Source: Acinetobacter pullicarnis
GTDB lineage: Bacteria > Pseudomonadota > Gammaproteobacteria > Pseudomonadales > Moraxellaceae
NCBI RefSeq assembly: GCF_006352475.1
Contig: NZ_VCMZ01000001.1
Coordinates: 1,860,001-1,924,000, forward strand
DNA: 64,000 nucleotides
Direction of reading: 5' to 3'
The notes under the pieces are model-generated. The model did not search any database. It had not been told where the DNA came from and saw only the letters and a program-made list of their open reading frames with translations. Made by a program: the position numbers and the translations under genes. This document shows, piece after piece, positions 19,390 through 28,005 of this stretch (within the stretch, counting starts at the first letter, position 1; each line of letters starts with the position of its first letter).

Positions 19390-20394
19390 TTATGCAGCAG
19401 CATCGAGGTTGAGGCTTAAGCCCGCTTTTTTACAACGTTCTGCAATCACCGCGATGGCAATCTCTACAGCAGATTGATCGAGTGCAGTACCCGCCCAAGC
19501 AGAGAATGCGTTTTGCACTTGCGGTAAAAGTTCAGCAATCCAGCTTTGCATTAAGGCTTTATTTTCTTCAGATTCAGCCGCTGCAGTTTTAAATACCGTG
19601 TCTGTCCATTTACGTAGATCGGTGAGGCAGTCCTGCATAAATTCGGTCAACATGGCAATATCACGCGCGCCATTTTCAACCAATAATTTATCAAATTCGC
19701 CATAAACCAAGCTTTGTATAAAGCCGTCAATCAGTAGACTTTGTAGTAAGAACAACTTGAACCAATCTTGTTCCAGTAAGCTTTCTTCACAGAGGCGACG
19801 TAGCGGTTGCCAAGCAGCGTCATTCATCCACGCTTGTTTGGCTTGTTGTAGTGATTCACCCGTATTGCCATCAATCATGAGACCGATACGCGAGACATAC
19901 TGCGCCATACCTAAGCGATCCATTGCTGCAAAAATACAGGCTTGGGTGATGACCGTACCGTAACCATAAGCACTGCCTGACATCATATGTAGGTTGGCGG
20001 TTTGCTCAACATAACGAAACGGGAGCAAGCATTGAATGATTTTGGCTTTGGCTTCTTCCGTGATGTTGTCTACGAGGCCACGCTTTTCAAAGAAGGCATA
20101 ACTGCTTTCAGCGGTGTCTTGCAAACGTGCACGGTGCTGCACATAGGTACCATAGTAAAATTGACGCGGATCTTTAAACGCATACCAGTCTTGCATGTGC
20201 AACGCTGTATGGGTTTTATCGTTCAGGGTTTTATCAGGTTTCCACAGCGGACGATAATGGAAGTTGGTGGCACCTTGTACATCAAAACTAACTTCTTGAT
20301 AACGAGTGGCTGGCTTATTACCAAATCGACGTTCGATATAGGCATAAGTGTGGCGAATCGGTTCAAGATTGGCGGTTTTAATTTCTAAAGTCAT
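19390..20394 (-). CDS. mphL: Phenol hydroxylase beta subunit (DmpL/MphL type)
   Basis: Non-catalytic ferritin-like beta subunit of 334 residues, pairing with MphN. It lacks the EXXH diiron pattern, as expected. Family phrases include HYRPLWKPDKTL, DWYAFKDPRQFYYGTYV and ANLHMMSGSAYGYG. AAGGAGATAGCG precedes the ATG, giving a strong ribosome site. It starts 18 bases after mphK. Confidence 0.95.
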   Translation of the reverse strand: MTLEIKTANLEPIRHTYAYIERRFGNKPATRYQEVSFDVQGATNFHYRPLWKPDKTLNDKTHTALHMQDWYAFKDPRQFYYGTYVQHRARLQDTAESSYAFFEKRGLVDNITEEAKAKIIQCLLPFRYVEQTANLHMMSGSAYGYGTVITQACIFAAMDRLGMAQYVSRIGLMIDGNTGESLQQAKQAWMNDAAWQPLRRLCEESLLEQDWFKLFLLQSLLIDGFIQSLVYGEFDKLLVENGARDIAMLTEFMQDCLTDLRKWTDTVFKTAAAESEENKALMQSWIAELLPQVQNAFSAWAGTALDQSAVEIAIAVIAERCKKAGLSLNLDAAA

Positions 20395-20412
20395 CGCTAT
20401 CTCCTTATTAAC

Positions 20413-20703
20413 TTAAGAATGATCATCTTGATCAGAATGTTGGCGCGCTTGGCTCAGAATTGTTGGTTCAATCCCATAACGCCATTTGTCTTCTTGCGCA
20501 TCGTTCCAGGCTTGCTGTGCTTCAGTCATCTCAACAACTTTGTTGATTTCACAAAAATCTTGAAAGGCTTGCTGTGGTAAAACCAATTCGACAAAAAGAG
20601 TCGGATCGTGAATGGCAAAATCGAATTCAACAAAGGTCGCATCACGTTTACCTGTGATACGAATAAACTTGGTCAGTTCATTTTCGGAAAGGGCTTGAGT
20701 CAT
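20413..20703 (-). CDS. mphK: Phenol hydroxylase assembly subunit (DmpK/MphK type)
   Basis: First gene of the operon, 96 residues from the ATG at 20703. That start has AGGA at eight-base spacing; GTG 20730 and ATG 20712 are also in frame. DmpK relatives are not needed for catalysis but help load iron into the oxygenase. The sequence (FIRITGKRDATFVEFDFAIHD) fits the family. Its 5' side faces mopR across a 330-base regulatory region. Confidence 0.92.
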   Translation of the reverse strand: MTQALSENELTKFIRITGKRDATFVEFDFAIHDPTLFVELVLPQQAFQDFCEINKVVEMTEAQQAWNDAQEDKWRYGIEPTILSQARQHSDQDDHS

Positions 20704-20774
20704 CTCGGTCATCCTGTTGTCTATCCACACTTATCATCAGATCAGTGACGCAACCTTGCGTTTGTTATGTACAT

Positions 20775-20790
20775 TTCAAAAGTCGTGCCA
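20775..20790 (-). promoter_or_regulatory. Candidate sigma54 promoter of the phenol operon
   Basis: Minus-strand TGGCAC-GACTT-TTGAA. The -24 box is perfect and the spacing to the -12 box is right. The -12 box reads GA instead of GC, a deviation from consensus. It lies 72 bases before the mphK start and fits control by the divergent sigma54 activator. Confidence 0.65.
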
Positions 20791-20862
20791 ACTTTTTAAG
20801 TTATTGATATTTATTGAGTTAATTGTTTTTGTGGAAGGCGGTTATTTTTAAACATTTGAAAG

Positions 20863-20878
20863 TTAATCATTTGATGAA
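20863..20878. promoter_or_regulatory. Candidate MopR upstream activating site, proximal
   Basis: TTAATCATTTGATGAA matches 13 of 16 positions of the XylR/DmpR-type palindrome TTGATCAATTGATCAA, as I recall that consensus. It is about 75-90 bases upstream of the -24 box. Confidence 0.5.
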
Positions 20879-20950
20879 AAATTTAAAACGTATTTTTAAG
20901 CAAAAGGTGAAAGAAAATTTGTTTAATGCAAATTTTTAATGCAGGTTAAG

Positions 20951-20967
20951 TTGATCTAGTTGATTGA
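20951..20967. promoter_or_regulatory. Candidate MopR upstream activating site, distal
   Basis: TTGATCTAGTTGATTGA resembles the same palindrome with one extra base in the centre. It sits about 160 bases upstream of the -24 box, making a two-site arrangement as in related phenol and xylene promoters. Confidence 0.45.
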
Positions 20968-21034
20968 TATTTAAATTAAATACCCAAAAAGTATAAAGTT
21001 ATTAGAATAAGAGACTGAACCTCTTCGGCAAAAA

Positions 21035-22759
21035 TTGGTTAAGATTATCCTTAGCGATTCGCCAAGGATGGATGTGGCTATGGCTCAAGCCAAGGAACTA
21101 AAGCGTGCTAATCAAAAATTAGCGCAAAATAAAGAAATTCAGGATTTGCTCGATAAAATCCATTTTGATACCCAACATGGACAAATTTGGTTTGAAGAAA
21201 ACCGAATGTTGCTCATGCATACCAGTATGTTGGGTTTTCTCCGCAAAGATTTGCATCAGATGTTGGGACTTGAGCGGACCAAGCATTTTTTCATTCGTTG
21301 TGGCTATCAAACAGGCATGCGTGATGCTGAAGTCACTTCAAGACTACGACCAAATTTAACTGAAGCTGAAGCCTTTATGGCAGGGCCGCAAATGCACGGC
21401 ATTCGGGGTATGGTGCAGGTTGAAGTCAATGATTTGCAGCTCAATCGAGATCAACAGAAGTTCTATGCCGATTTTAATTGGCACAATTCTTTCGAAGCAG
21501 AAGTACATTTAACTGAGTTCGGTAAAGCAGATGAACCGTCTTGCTGGATGCTACTCGGCTATGCTTGTGGCTATACCAGTTTTGTCATGGGGCAAACCAT
21601 TATTTATCAGGAAACCCATTGTGTTGCACGTGGGGATGACTATTGTCGAATTGTTGGTAAGCCTTTAAAAGAATGGGAAAATTCAGATGAATTGATTCAA
21701 TTTATGTCACCAGATCCAGTCTCTGATGAAATTATTGCGTTGCAATCTGAACTCAATTTACTCAAAAAAAATATCTACACTGAAGCCGAAGCCGATTACA
21801 CCATGTTTAATTCGGTGGGGGAATCTCAGGCCTATCGCAATGTTTGCGATCTGCTGAAAAGAGCCGCAGGCAGTAAAGTTGCGGTATTGCTCCAAGGTGA
21901 AACTGGGGTGGGTAAGGAGGCCTTTGCACGTGGTATTCACCAAGCCAGTCAACGTAAACAGCAGCCGTTTATCGCCGTGAACTGTGCCTGTATTCCGCCA
22001 GACTTGATCGAAGCCGAATTATTTGGGGTTGAAAAAGGCGCTTATACTGGTGCGACCCAATCGCGTATGGGCAAGTTTGAGCGTGCGCATGGGGGAACAA
22101 TTTTCCTCGATGAAGTCATTGAACTCTCTCCGCGTGCACAGGCGGCTTTATTGCGGATGTTACAAGAAGGTGAGTTTGAGCGCGTAGGTGACCATCAAAC
22201 TCGTAAAGTGGATGTGCGAATTGTGGCGGCCAGCAATGAAGATTTACATCAAGCGGTTAAAGCCGGGCGTTTCCGAGCAGATTTATTTTATCGGTTAAAT
22301 ATTTTCCCTGTGCAAATTCCACCACTCAGAGAACGCCGTGAAGATATTCCATTATTGATCAGCCATTTCTTAACACGTTTTGAAAACTTGTATGGCAAGA
22401 CCTTAAAGGGGTTGAGTGACAAGGCCAATAACTATGTCATGAACTATGACTGGCCTGGAAATATCCGCGAATTGGAAAATATTTTAGAACGCGCAACCTT
22501 ACTGACCGATCATCAACAAGAAATCAAGCTGACCCATTTATTTCCACAATCTTTGGACAAGCAAGAAACGGAACAGAATAATCGTGTTGAACAACATATC
22601 GACTCATTGTTTGAAAATGAATTTTCTCTCGAAGATTATGAGCAGCAGATTATTAAAGCAGCGATGGACAAGAGTAAGCAGAATGTATCGGTGGCAGCGA
22701 GAATGCTTGGCATTAGCCGTGCAACGTTAGATTATCGCTTGAAGAAGGTGACGGCGTAG
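21035..22759 (+). CDS. mopR: MopR/DmpR-type phenol-responsive sigma54 activator
   Basis: Bacterial enhancer-binding protein with an N-terminal V4R-type sensor, AAA+ domain (GETGVGKE Walker A, GAYTGA loop for sigma54, later GTIFLDEV) and a C-terminal Fis-type HTH (ARMLGISRATLDYRLKK). The longest frame begins at TTG 21035; ATGs at 21068 and 21080 are better. Starting at 21080, the sensor His, Trp, Cys, Glu, Cys, Cys fall at 106, 134, 155, 178, 181 and 189, the positions I recall for the phenol-binding and zinc residues of A. calcoaceticus MopR. Divergent from mphKLMNOP-catA, which it should activate on phenol binding. Confidence 0.94.
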   Translation: MVKIILSDSPRMDVAMAQAKELKRANQKLAQNKEIQDLLDKIHFDTQHGQIWFEENRMLLMHTSMLGFLRKDLHQMLGLERTKHFFIRCGYQTGMRDAEVTSRLRPNLTEAEAFMAGPQMHGIRGMVQVEVNDLQLNRDQQKFYADFNWHNSFEAEVHLTEFGKADEPSCWMLLGYACGYTSFVMGQTIIYQETHCVARGDDYCRIVGKPLKEWENSDELIQFMSPDPVSDEIIALQSELNLLKKNIYTEAEADYTMFNSVGESQAYRNVCDLLKRAAGSKVAVLLQGETGVGKEAFARGIHQASQRKQQPFIAVNCACIPPDLIEAELFGVEKGAYTGATQSRMGKFERAHGGTIFLDEVIELSPRAQAALLRMLQEGEFERVGDHQTRKVDVRIVAASNEDLHQAVKAGRFRADLFYRLNIFPVQIPPLRERREDIPLLISHFLTRFENLYGKTLKGLSDKANNYVMNYDWPGNIRELENILERATLLTDHQQEIKLTHLFPQSLDKQETEQNNRVEQHIDSLFENEFSLEDYEQQIIKAAMDKSKQNVSVAARMLGISRATLDYRLKKVTA

Positions 22760-22794
22760 CTTGACTTCGGCCAAAGCGCACCTCTTCTTTTCAA

Positions 22795-22859
22795 GCTTGG
22801 TAATAGTCGAGCTACTTTAGATTATCGCTTGAAGACGTTACGGTGTAGCTTGGCTTCGC
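22795..22859 (+). pseudogene. Relic of a second mopR-like 3' end
   Basis: This 65-base stretch repeats mopR 22705-22770 at an offset of 90 bases. The first 40 bases match at 34 positions. It would encode LGNSRATLDYRLK, compared with LGISRATLDYRLK in mopR. Four consecutive codons (Ser-Arg-Ala-Thr) differ only synonymously, so the copy came from a diverged, once functional homologue. The post-stop bases are duplicated as well. No upstream part of that gene remains. Confidence 0.75.
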
Positions 22860-22863
22860 AAAC

Positions 22864-23288
22864 CTCTCCCAGCCTCTCCTTTAAAAGGAGAGGAGCACTG
22901 GGTTGCCTACTACATATAGCGCTCCTCGATTGTATTTTTGGAAAAGGTCGGTATCTACACATTTATTTAAGAAATGTATTTGGTCGAAATATGTAATTCA
23001 TTTGAGCTCAAACAAAGGCATTTAAATCTCGTTTAGCCTAAAAACTGTTGGTATTTAATAATTATATTGAATATCAAAAATACAAAATCTCCCCCTCTTA
23101 CGCCATATATGGCTCATCTTTGAAAAAGAGGGGAACTCCTGTTAAATCAATGCCTAGCATTTGCTACACAACGCTCCTTCCTTAGAAAAAAGAAGGTTGG
23201 GATGGATTTCTTTGGTTCGTAAACAGCATATTGAAAGATATGTAGATACCTCTCCTTTTTAAGGAGAGGCTAGGAGAGGCTAGGAGAG
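22864..23288. repeat. Cluster of short hairpin repeats in the mopR-MFS gap
   Basis: Hairpins: CCTCTCCTTTAAAAGGAGAGG at 22873-22893; CCCCTCTT...AAGAGGGG around 23092-23130; CCTTC...GAAGG around 23170-23190; and CCTCTCC-TTTTTAA-GGAGAGG at 23249-23269, followed by GGAGAGGCTA units. The left end (CCTCTCCCAGCCTCTCC) and right end (GGAGAGGCTAGGAGAGG) are inverted copies. GGTATCTACA at 22950 also mirrors TGTAGATACC at 23241. No ORF lies inside. It looks like nested intergenic repeat elements. Confidence 0.7.
23262..23288. repeat. Short tandem repeat, 10-base unit
   Basis: GGAGAGGCTA occurs twice plus a third partial GGAGAGG, next to the stop of the MFS gene. Confidence 0.8.
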
Positions 23289-23299
23289 GATGCCTCGTA

Positions 23300-24502
23300 T
23301 CAAAGTGCCATTGATGATGCTTTTTGAGGCTGTTTTTTCGCGTAGACCATCCATAAACTTAAGCCGACTCCGATTGCCATTGCACTGCCCCCCATTGCGA
23401 AGAGTTGTTGGTATTCAACATGATGTACCAGTAAATAGCCCATACCTAAGCCCCCAATTAACTGTGCAATGGCAAAGGCCATTACCGCAGCACCCCACGC
23501 CTGACGATGACGCTGTGCGGTGACAATGTCTGCCAAGAGGATTGAGCTGAGTGAAACCGTTGCGGGATTCATTACCCCAGAAAAAAATGAGGATAGCGTC
23601 AGAAGATAAGGGTTGGAAAAATAGGCTGGGATAAAAATCGCCAGACTATAGATTAAATAGAGACGCCATAAGGCCCCCATGCCACCCCATCGTTTAACAC
23701 TAAAAAATGCGGTCAAAGCACCAATCAGCGAACCAGATCCATAGACCATCCATTGTAGATTGGCAAAGCTTTGCGGTAGCTCTAAACGATGTACCAAAAA
23801 ATCGACCCAATACAGAGAGTGTGGAATATAAGCAATCGCACTCATGAAATATGCTGCAATCACCAACAGCGCGAGTAAGCGCTGCTGGTCTGTTAGCGCG
23901 GCTGGATTAACCTGTAGATTGGGTTGATCGCTTGCGTGGGTTTGTGGCAAAGTTTTGAGCATATAGGCCAAGATTAAGGTCAGAACAATACTCAATCCGC
24001 CAAGTGCGTACCAGGCAACCGCCACACTAAAATGCCCCACTTGCGGCAGGAGCGTTGTGGTGAGTAATACCCCAAAACCAATGCCACTAAAGGCGATTAA
24101 ACCCAGTAAGTTTTTTTGTTCAGGCAGCACTTGTTTGAGCGCGAAACTTGGCCCAAGCACCATCAGTAGACCACCGACCAGTCCTGAAATGATCCGCCAG
24201 CTTAAATACCAAAACTCAGGCAGTGCGATTATGCCGCAGGCAATAAGGCTGATACTTCCAAATAACGCACTCAGTATTAACACCGGTCGAATCATATGTT
24301 CTTTGATGGCGAAGATCGCAATAATTGCACCGATCAAATAGCCGATCAGGTTGGAGCTGGCCAAGCTGGTGGCAAAGTGGAGATCCCACCAGTGTTGGTC
24401 AATGGTGAGTGGCATCAGTGCAGTATATGAGAAACGAAAGACCCCGACGCCCAAACTGGTTGAACAGAGCGCAATCACACAGAGGCGTTGAAAATTAGTC
24501 AT
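23300..24502 (-). CDS. MFS transporter, YbfB/YjiJ-like
   Basis: Inner-membrane protein of 400 residues from the ATG at 24502; the TTG at 24517 is also in frame. It has about twelve hydrophobic segments and small-residue-rich helices typical of the major facilitator superfamily (LCVIALCSTSLGVGVFRFSYTALMP at the N-terminus). That N-terminal FRFSYTALMP phrase is characteristic of the YbfB/YjiJ branch. The substrate is unknown. It is divergent from a LysR regulator that may control it. Confidence 0.82.
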   Translation of the reverse strand: MTNFQRLCVIALCSTSLGVGVFRFSYTALMPLTIDQHWWDLHFATSLASSNLIGYLIGAIIAIFAIKEHMIRPVLILSALFGSISLIACGIIALPEFWYLSWRIISGLVGGLLMVLGPSFALKQVLPEQKNLLGLIAFSGIGFGVLLTTTLLPQVGHFSVAVAWYALGGLSIVLTLILAYMLKTLPQTHASDQPNLQVNPAALTDQQRLLALLVIAAYFMSAIAYIPHSLYWVDFLVHRLELPQSFANLQWMVYGSGSLIGALTAFFSVKRWGGMGALWRLYLIYSLAIFIPAYFSNPYLLTLSSFFSGVMNPATVSLSSILLADIVTAQRHRQAWGAAVMAFAIAQLIGGLGMGYLLVHHVEYQQLFAMGGSAMAIGVGLSLWMVYAKKQPQKASSMAL

Positions 24503-24725
24503 GGTGTTCAAACTCAATCCGTGATTTTGATGGGCAATGATTGTTATTAAAGGCTTTTTGGAATATCTTGTGAAATGATTAAATGTGATTCAGATTATCA
24601 TTAAATGAGATACCGGCATTTAAATGGGTTTGGTTAAGGTCTTGATTCTATTCGATCGAGTGATGAAGCAATATAAGTGTATAGGTTTAGATGGATGTGT
24701 CGGATATGAGCGAGGGAGTGATAAT

Positions 24726-25610
24726 ATGCAACTGAAATCTTTAGAGGTTTTTCTTGCTGTGGTTGAGCATGCTAGTTTTTCAACAGCGGCACAAGTATTA
24801 CATACGGTACAGTCCAACATTACCAGTCATATAAAAAAACTGGAGTCTGAACTGGGGTGTGAGTTACTCAGTCGACAAAACCCAATTCGGGTCACCAGTG
24901 CAGGAACCCAATTGCTGCATTATGCTGAGCAAATCGTCCAGTTGCATCATCAGGCCAAATCACATTTTGTCAGTCAAAATTTATGTGAAGATTTACCGCT
25001 TCGCATTGGAAGTATGGAAACCACAGCCGCTTTTCGGTTGCCCAGTATTTTTCATGATGTGTTACAACGCTTTCCGCAATTAAAGTTTAATTTACAGACC
25101 TTACCGACCCGTTATTTAATTGATGCTGTACAAAATCACGAATTGGATTGCGCCTTTATTGCCAATACCCAAGAAGTACCCCAGGTCTTTAATTTACCAG
25201 TTTGGCAAGAACGCTTGGTTTTGGTGGCAGCCAAGCACGTCAAGATTAGCTTAACGGCAGAGGATTTATATCAGCAGCGTTTTATTGCTTTTAGACAGGG
25301 CTGTTCATATCGCCGTAGTATTGAAACACTGTTACAGCGCTTGGCGTTGCCTGCCAGTTTAATTGTGGAAATGGGCAGTCTCGATGGCATTATGGGCTGT
25401 GTCAGTTTAGGCATGGGTTTATCAATTTTTCCAGAAGCTTATATTCGACATACCCGATATTTTAATAACCTGCAAATCATTCCTTTAGATGCCGAGATTT
25501 CGGTCAGTAATACCTATTTGATTGCCGCACAGCCTGCGACATGGAGCAATAATTTAAGATTATTCATGAACTGCATTGAACAGAAAACCAGTCAGCGCAG
25601 TGCGGCTTAA
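24726..25610 (+). CDS. LysR-family transcriptional regulator
   Basis: Protein of 294 residues from the ATG at 24726, preceded by GAGGGAGTGATAAT; in-frame upstream starts give a non-family leader. The N-terminal winged HTH (LKSLEVFLAVVEHASFSTAA, VQSNITSHIKKLE) is followed by a two-lobed effector-binding domain. It is divergent from the MFS gene with a 223-base gap, the usual arrangement for a regulator and its target. The inducer cannot be guessed. Confidence 0.9.
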   Translation: MQLKSLEVFLAVVEHASFSTAAQVLHTVQSNITSHIKKLESELGCELLSRQNPIRVTSAGTQLLHYAEQIVQLHHQAKSHFVSQNLCEDLPLRIGSMETTAAFRLPSIFHDVLQRFPQLKFNLQTLPTRYLIDAVQNHELDCAFIANTQEVPQVFNLPVWQERLVLVAAKHVKISLTAEDLYQQRFIAFRQGCSYRRSIETLLQRLALPASLIVEMGSLDGIMGCVSLGMGLSIFPEAYIRHTRYFNNLQIIPLDAEISVSNTYLIAAQPATWSNNLRLFMNCIEQKTSQRSAA

Positions 25611-25779
25611 TTGTAGTTGTTTTCTGTTTTTTGTCGATTGGAGGCGGGCAGATGAGATTTTGGATGATTGCCTAAATTGAATTGCAAGATGATGTATTTT
25701 GCACCTAAAGCTAAATTACTGCATTTTCAGGCAAGTATTCTCAAGAAGGCGTGTGGTTGTTGGGTGAATTTTAATTAAT

Positions 25780-25807
25780 TTGACATATCTTTGTAGAATT
25801 CTAATGT
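25780..25807 (+). promoter_or_regulatory. Candidate sigma70 promoter of tkt
   Basis: A perfect TTGACA and TAATGT are separated by 16 bases, about 100 bases before the transketolase start. The rest of the 297-base gap after the LysR gene shows nothing else I can name. Confidence 0.5.
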
Positions 25808-25907
25808 TAATCCTTTACCCCATCAGTTTTTTTTAAGACAATAGCCACTTGTTTTGAATTTAATTCAATCACACCCTTATTCAATTAAACGTATTGGACT
25901 TTTATCT

Positions 25908-27896
25908 ATGACAACCCCGCTTCAAGAACGTCGTGTTGCAAACGCAATTCGTGTATTGGCAATGGATGCTGTACAAAAAGCAAATTCTGGACACCCAGGT
26001 GCTCCAATGGGGATGGCCGATATTGCCGATGTCGTTTGGCGTGAATTTTTAAATCATAATCCGTGCAACCCACAATGGGCAAACCGCGACCGTTTTGTAT
26101 TGTCTAATGGTCATGGTTCTATGCTGCATTATGCTTTGTTGCATTTGACTGGATATGATTTATCAATCGAAGATCTGAAACAATTCCGCCAGCTCGATTC
26201 AAAAACACCAGGTCACCCAGAATATGGTTATGCACCAGGTATTGAAACCACGACTGGTCCATTGGGTCAAGGTATTGCCAATGCCGTTGGTTTTGCTTTG
26301 GCTGAAAAAACCTTAGCCGCGCAATTTAACAAAGCAGATTTAGCGATTGTTGATCACTTTACCTATTGCTTCTTGGGTGATGGTTGCTTAATGGAAGGGA
26401 TTTCACATGAAGTCTGTTCATTGGCAGGCACATTAAAGCTTGGAAAACTCGTTGCTTATTATGATGACAACGGCATTTCAATTGATGGTGAAGTTGAAGC
26501 ATGGTTCTCTGATGACACTGAAAAACGCTTCGAAGCTTATGGCTGGCAAGTGATTCGTGTTGATGGTCATGACGCTGATGAGATTCGTCAAGCCACGATT
26601 CAAGCCAAAGCTGAAACGCAAAAACCAACGTTAATCATTTGTAAAACAGTGATTGGTTTGGGTTCACCAAATAAACAAGGCAAAGAAGATTGCCACGGTG
26701 CACCACTTGGCCATGACGAAATTGCTTTAACCCGTAAAATGCTCGGTTGGGCAGAAGCTGCATTTGATATTCCTGCTGATATTTATGCAGCATGGGATGC
26801 TAAACAAAAAGGTGCGGCTGAAGAAAGTGCTTGGGATCAACTTTTTGCTGAATACCAAGCAAAATACCCAGCTGAAGCCAAAGAATTATTACGCCGTATC
26901 GAAGGGACGCTTCCTGCTGAATTTATTGCACAAGTCGATGCATTTATTGCTGAAACCAATGCCAAAGCAGAAACCATCGCCACCCGTAAAGCCAGCCAAA
27001 ACACCTTACAGGCTTTGGGTCCATTACTCCCAGAATTATTGGGTGGTTCTGCCGATTTAGCCGGTTCTAACCTGACTTTATGGAAAGGTTGTGAAAGCGT
27101 AGAGAAAAATCCTGCAGGCAACTATGTACATTATGGTGTACGTGAGTTCGGTATGACCGCAATGGCCAATGGTGTTGCATTACACGGTGGCTTTGTTCCT
27201 TACGTTGCAACGTTCTTGATGTTTATGGAATATGCACGTAATGCAGTGCGTATGTCTGCGTTGATGAAACAACGTGTGATCCATGTGTATACCCATGACT
27301 CTATTGGTCTTGGTGAAGATGGTCCTACGCATCAACCGATTGAACAAATTGCATCTTTACGTGGTACACCAAACTTAAATACTTGGCGTCCAGCAGATAC
27401 CATCGAAACAGCAATTGCATGGAAATCTGCATTAACCCGTCAAGATGGTCCAACCGCATTAATTTTCTCTCGTCAAAACTTGCCATTCCAAACGCGTACT
27501 GCGGCACAAATTGCAGATGTTGCGAAAGGTGCTTATGTGTTGGCTGAAGAAAAAGGTGCATTGAAAGCGATTATTATTGCGACTGGTTCAGAAATCTCTT
27601 TGGCAATGGAAGCTTATGCGCAATTAGACGGTGTACGCGTTGTGTCTATGCCATGTGCTGAAGAATTTATGAAACAAGATGCAGCTTATCGTGAAGCCGT
27701 TCTTCCACACGCAATTCGCGCACGTGTTGCGGTTGAAGCTGCGCATATCGATTACTGGTGGAAATTTGTTGGTCTAGACGGCAAAGTGATTGGCATGACC
27801 ACGTTCGGTGAGTCTGCACCAGCTAAAGACCTCTACAATCACTTCGGTATCACCACCGATGCAGTGGTTGCAGCTGTAAAACAAATGACTGCTTAA
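25908..27896 (+). CDS. tkt: Transketolase
   Basis: Thiamine diphosphate enzyme of the pentose phosphate pathway, moving two-carbon units between sugar phosphates. From the ATG at 25908 it has 662 residues; an upstream in-frame start at 25854 adds 18 unlikely residues. N-terminal hallmarks are [12 protein letters not shown] and [10 protein letters not shown]. The TPP motif begins GDGCLMEG and ends YYDDN. The pyrimidine domain contains FGMTAMANG and [15 protein letters not shown]. It is a single gene with its own terminator. Confidence 0.97.
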   Translation: MTTPLQERRVANAIRVLAMDAVQKANSGHPGAPMGMADIADVVWREFLNHNPCNPQWANRDRFVLSNGHGSMLHYALLHLTGYDLSIEDLKQFRQLDSKTPGHPEYGYAPGIETTTGPLGQGIANAVGFALAEKTLAAQFNKADLAIVDHFTYCFLGDGCLMEGISHEVCSLAGTLKLGKLVAYYDDNGISIDGEVEAWFSDDTEKRFEAYGWQVIRVDGHDADEIRQATIQAKAETQKPTLIICKTVIGLGSPNKQGKEDCHGAPLGHDEIALTRKMLGWAEAAFDIPADIYAAWDAKQKGAAEESAWDQLFAEYQAKYPAEAKELLRRIEGTLPAEFIAQVDAFIAETNAKAETIATRKASQNTLQALGPLLPELLGGSADLAGSNLTLWKGCESVEKNPAGNYVHYGVREFGMTAMANGVALHGGFVPYVATFLMFMEYARNAVRMSALMKQRVIHVYTHDSIGLGEDGPTHQPIEQIASLRGTPNLNTWRPADTIETAIAWKSALTRQDGPTALIFSRQNLPFQTRTAAQIADVAKGAYVLAEEKGALKAIIIATGSEISLAMEAYAQLDGVRVVSMPCAEEFMKQDAAYREAVLPHAIRARVAVEAAHIDYWWKFVGLDGKVIGMTTFGESAPAKDLYNHFGITTDAVVAAVKQMTA

Positions 27897-27952
27897 TTTA
27901 CTCAGTGGTTTATTAACCGGTTTAAAGCTTGATTTGTTCAGGCTTTAAACTC

Positions 27953-27986
27953 AAAAAAATCTCAGCGTCGTGCTGAGATTTTTTTT
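27953..27986 (+). terminator. Bidirectional terminator between tkt and the ABC-F gene
   Basis: AAAAAAATCTCAGC-GTCGT-GCTGAGATTTTTTT: a 14-base stem with A and T tracts on both sides, serving both convergent genes. Confidence 0.95.
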
Positions 27987-28005
27987 GTGTATTAGTCCCG
28001 CTTGT

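Noticed and set aside
17112..20388. Plus-strand ORFs of up to 128 residues across the phenol hydroxylase genes
   Set aside because: Antisense to well-identified catalytic genes; the translations are Cys/Ser-rich and domain-free.
22760..23290. Insertion sequence or transposase fragment
   Set aside because: No ORF with transposase motifs and no target-site duplication was visible; only short hairpin repeats.
24518..24725. AATGAT...ATCATT inverted repeat between the MFS and LysR genes as an operator
   Set aside because: Only six-base AT-rich arms with a 17-base spacer; too weak to list as a feature.
25820..25860. T-rich stretch (eight T) before tkt as a terminator or attenuator
   Set aside because: No stem precedes the T run, so it does not form a rho-independent terminator.
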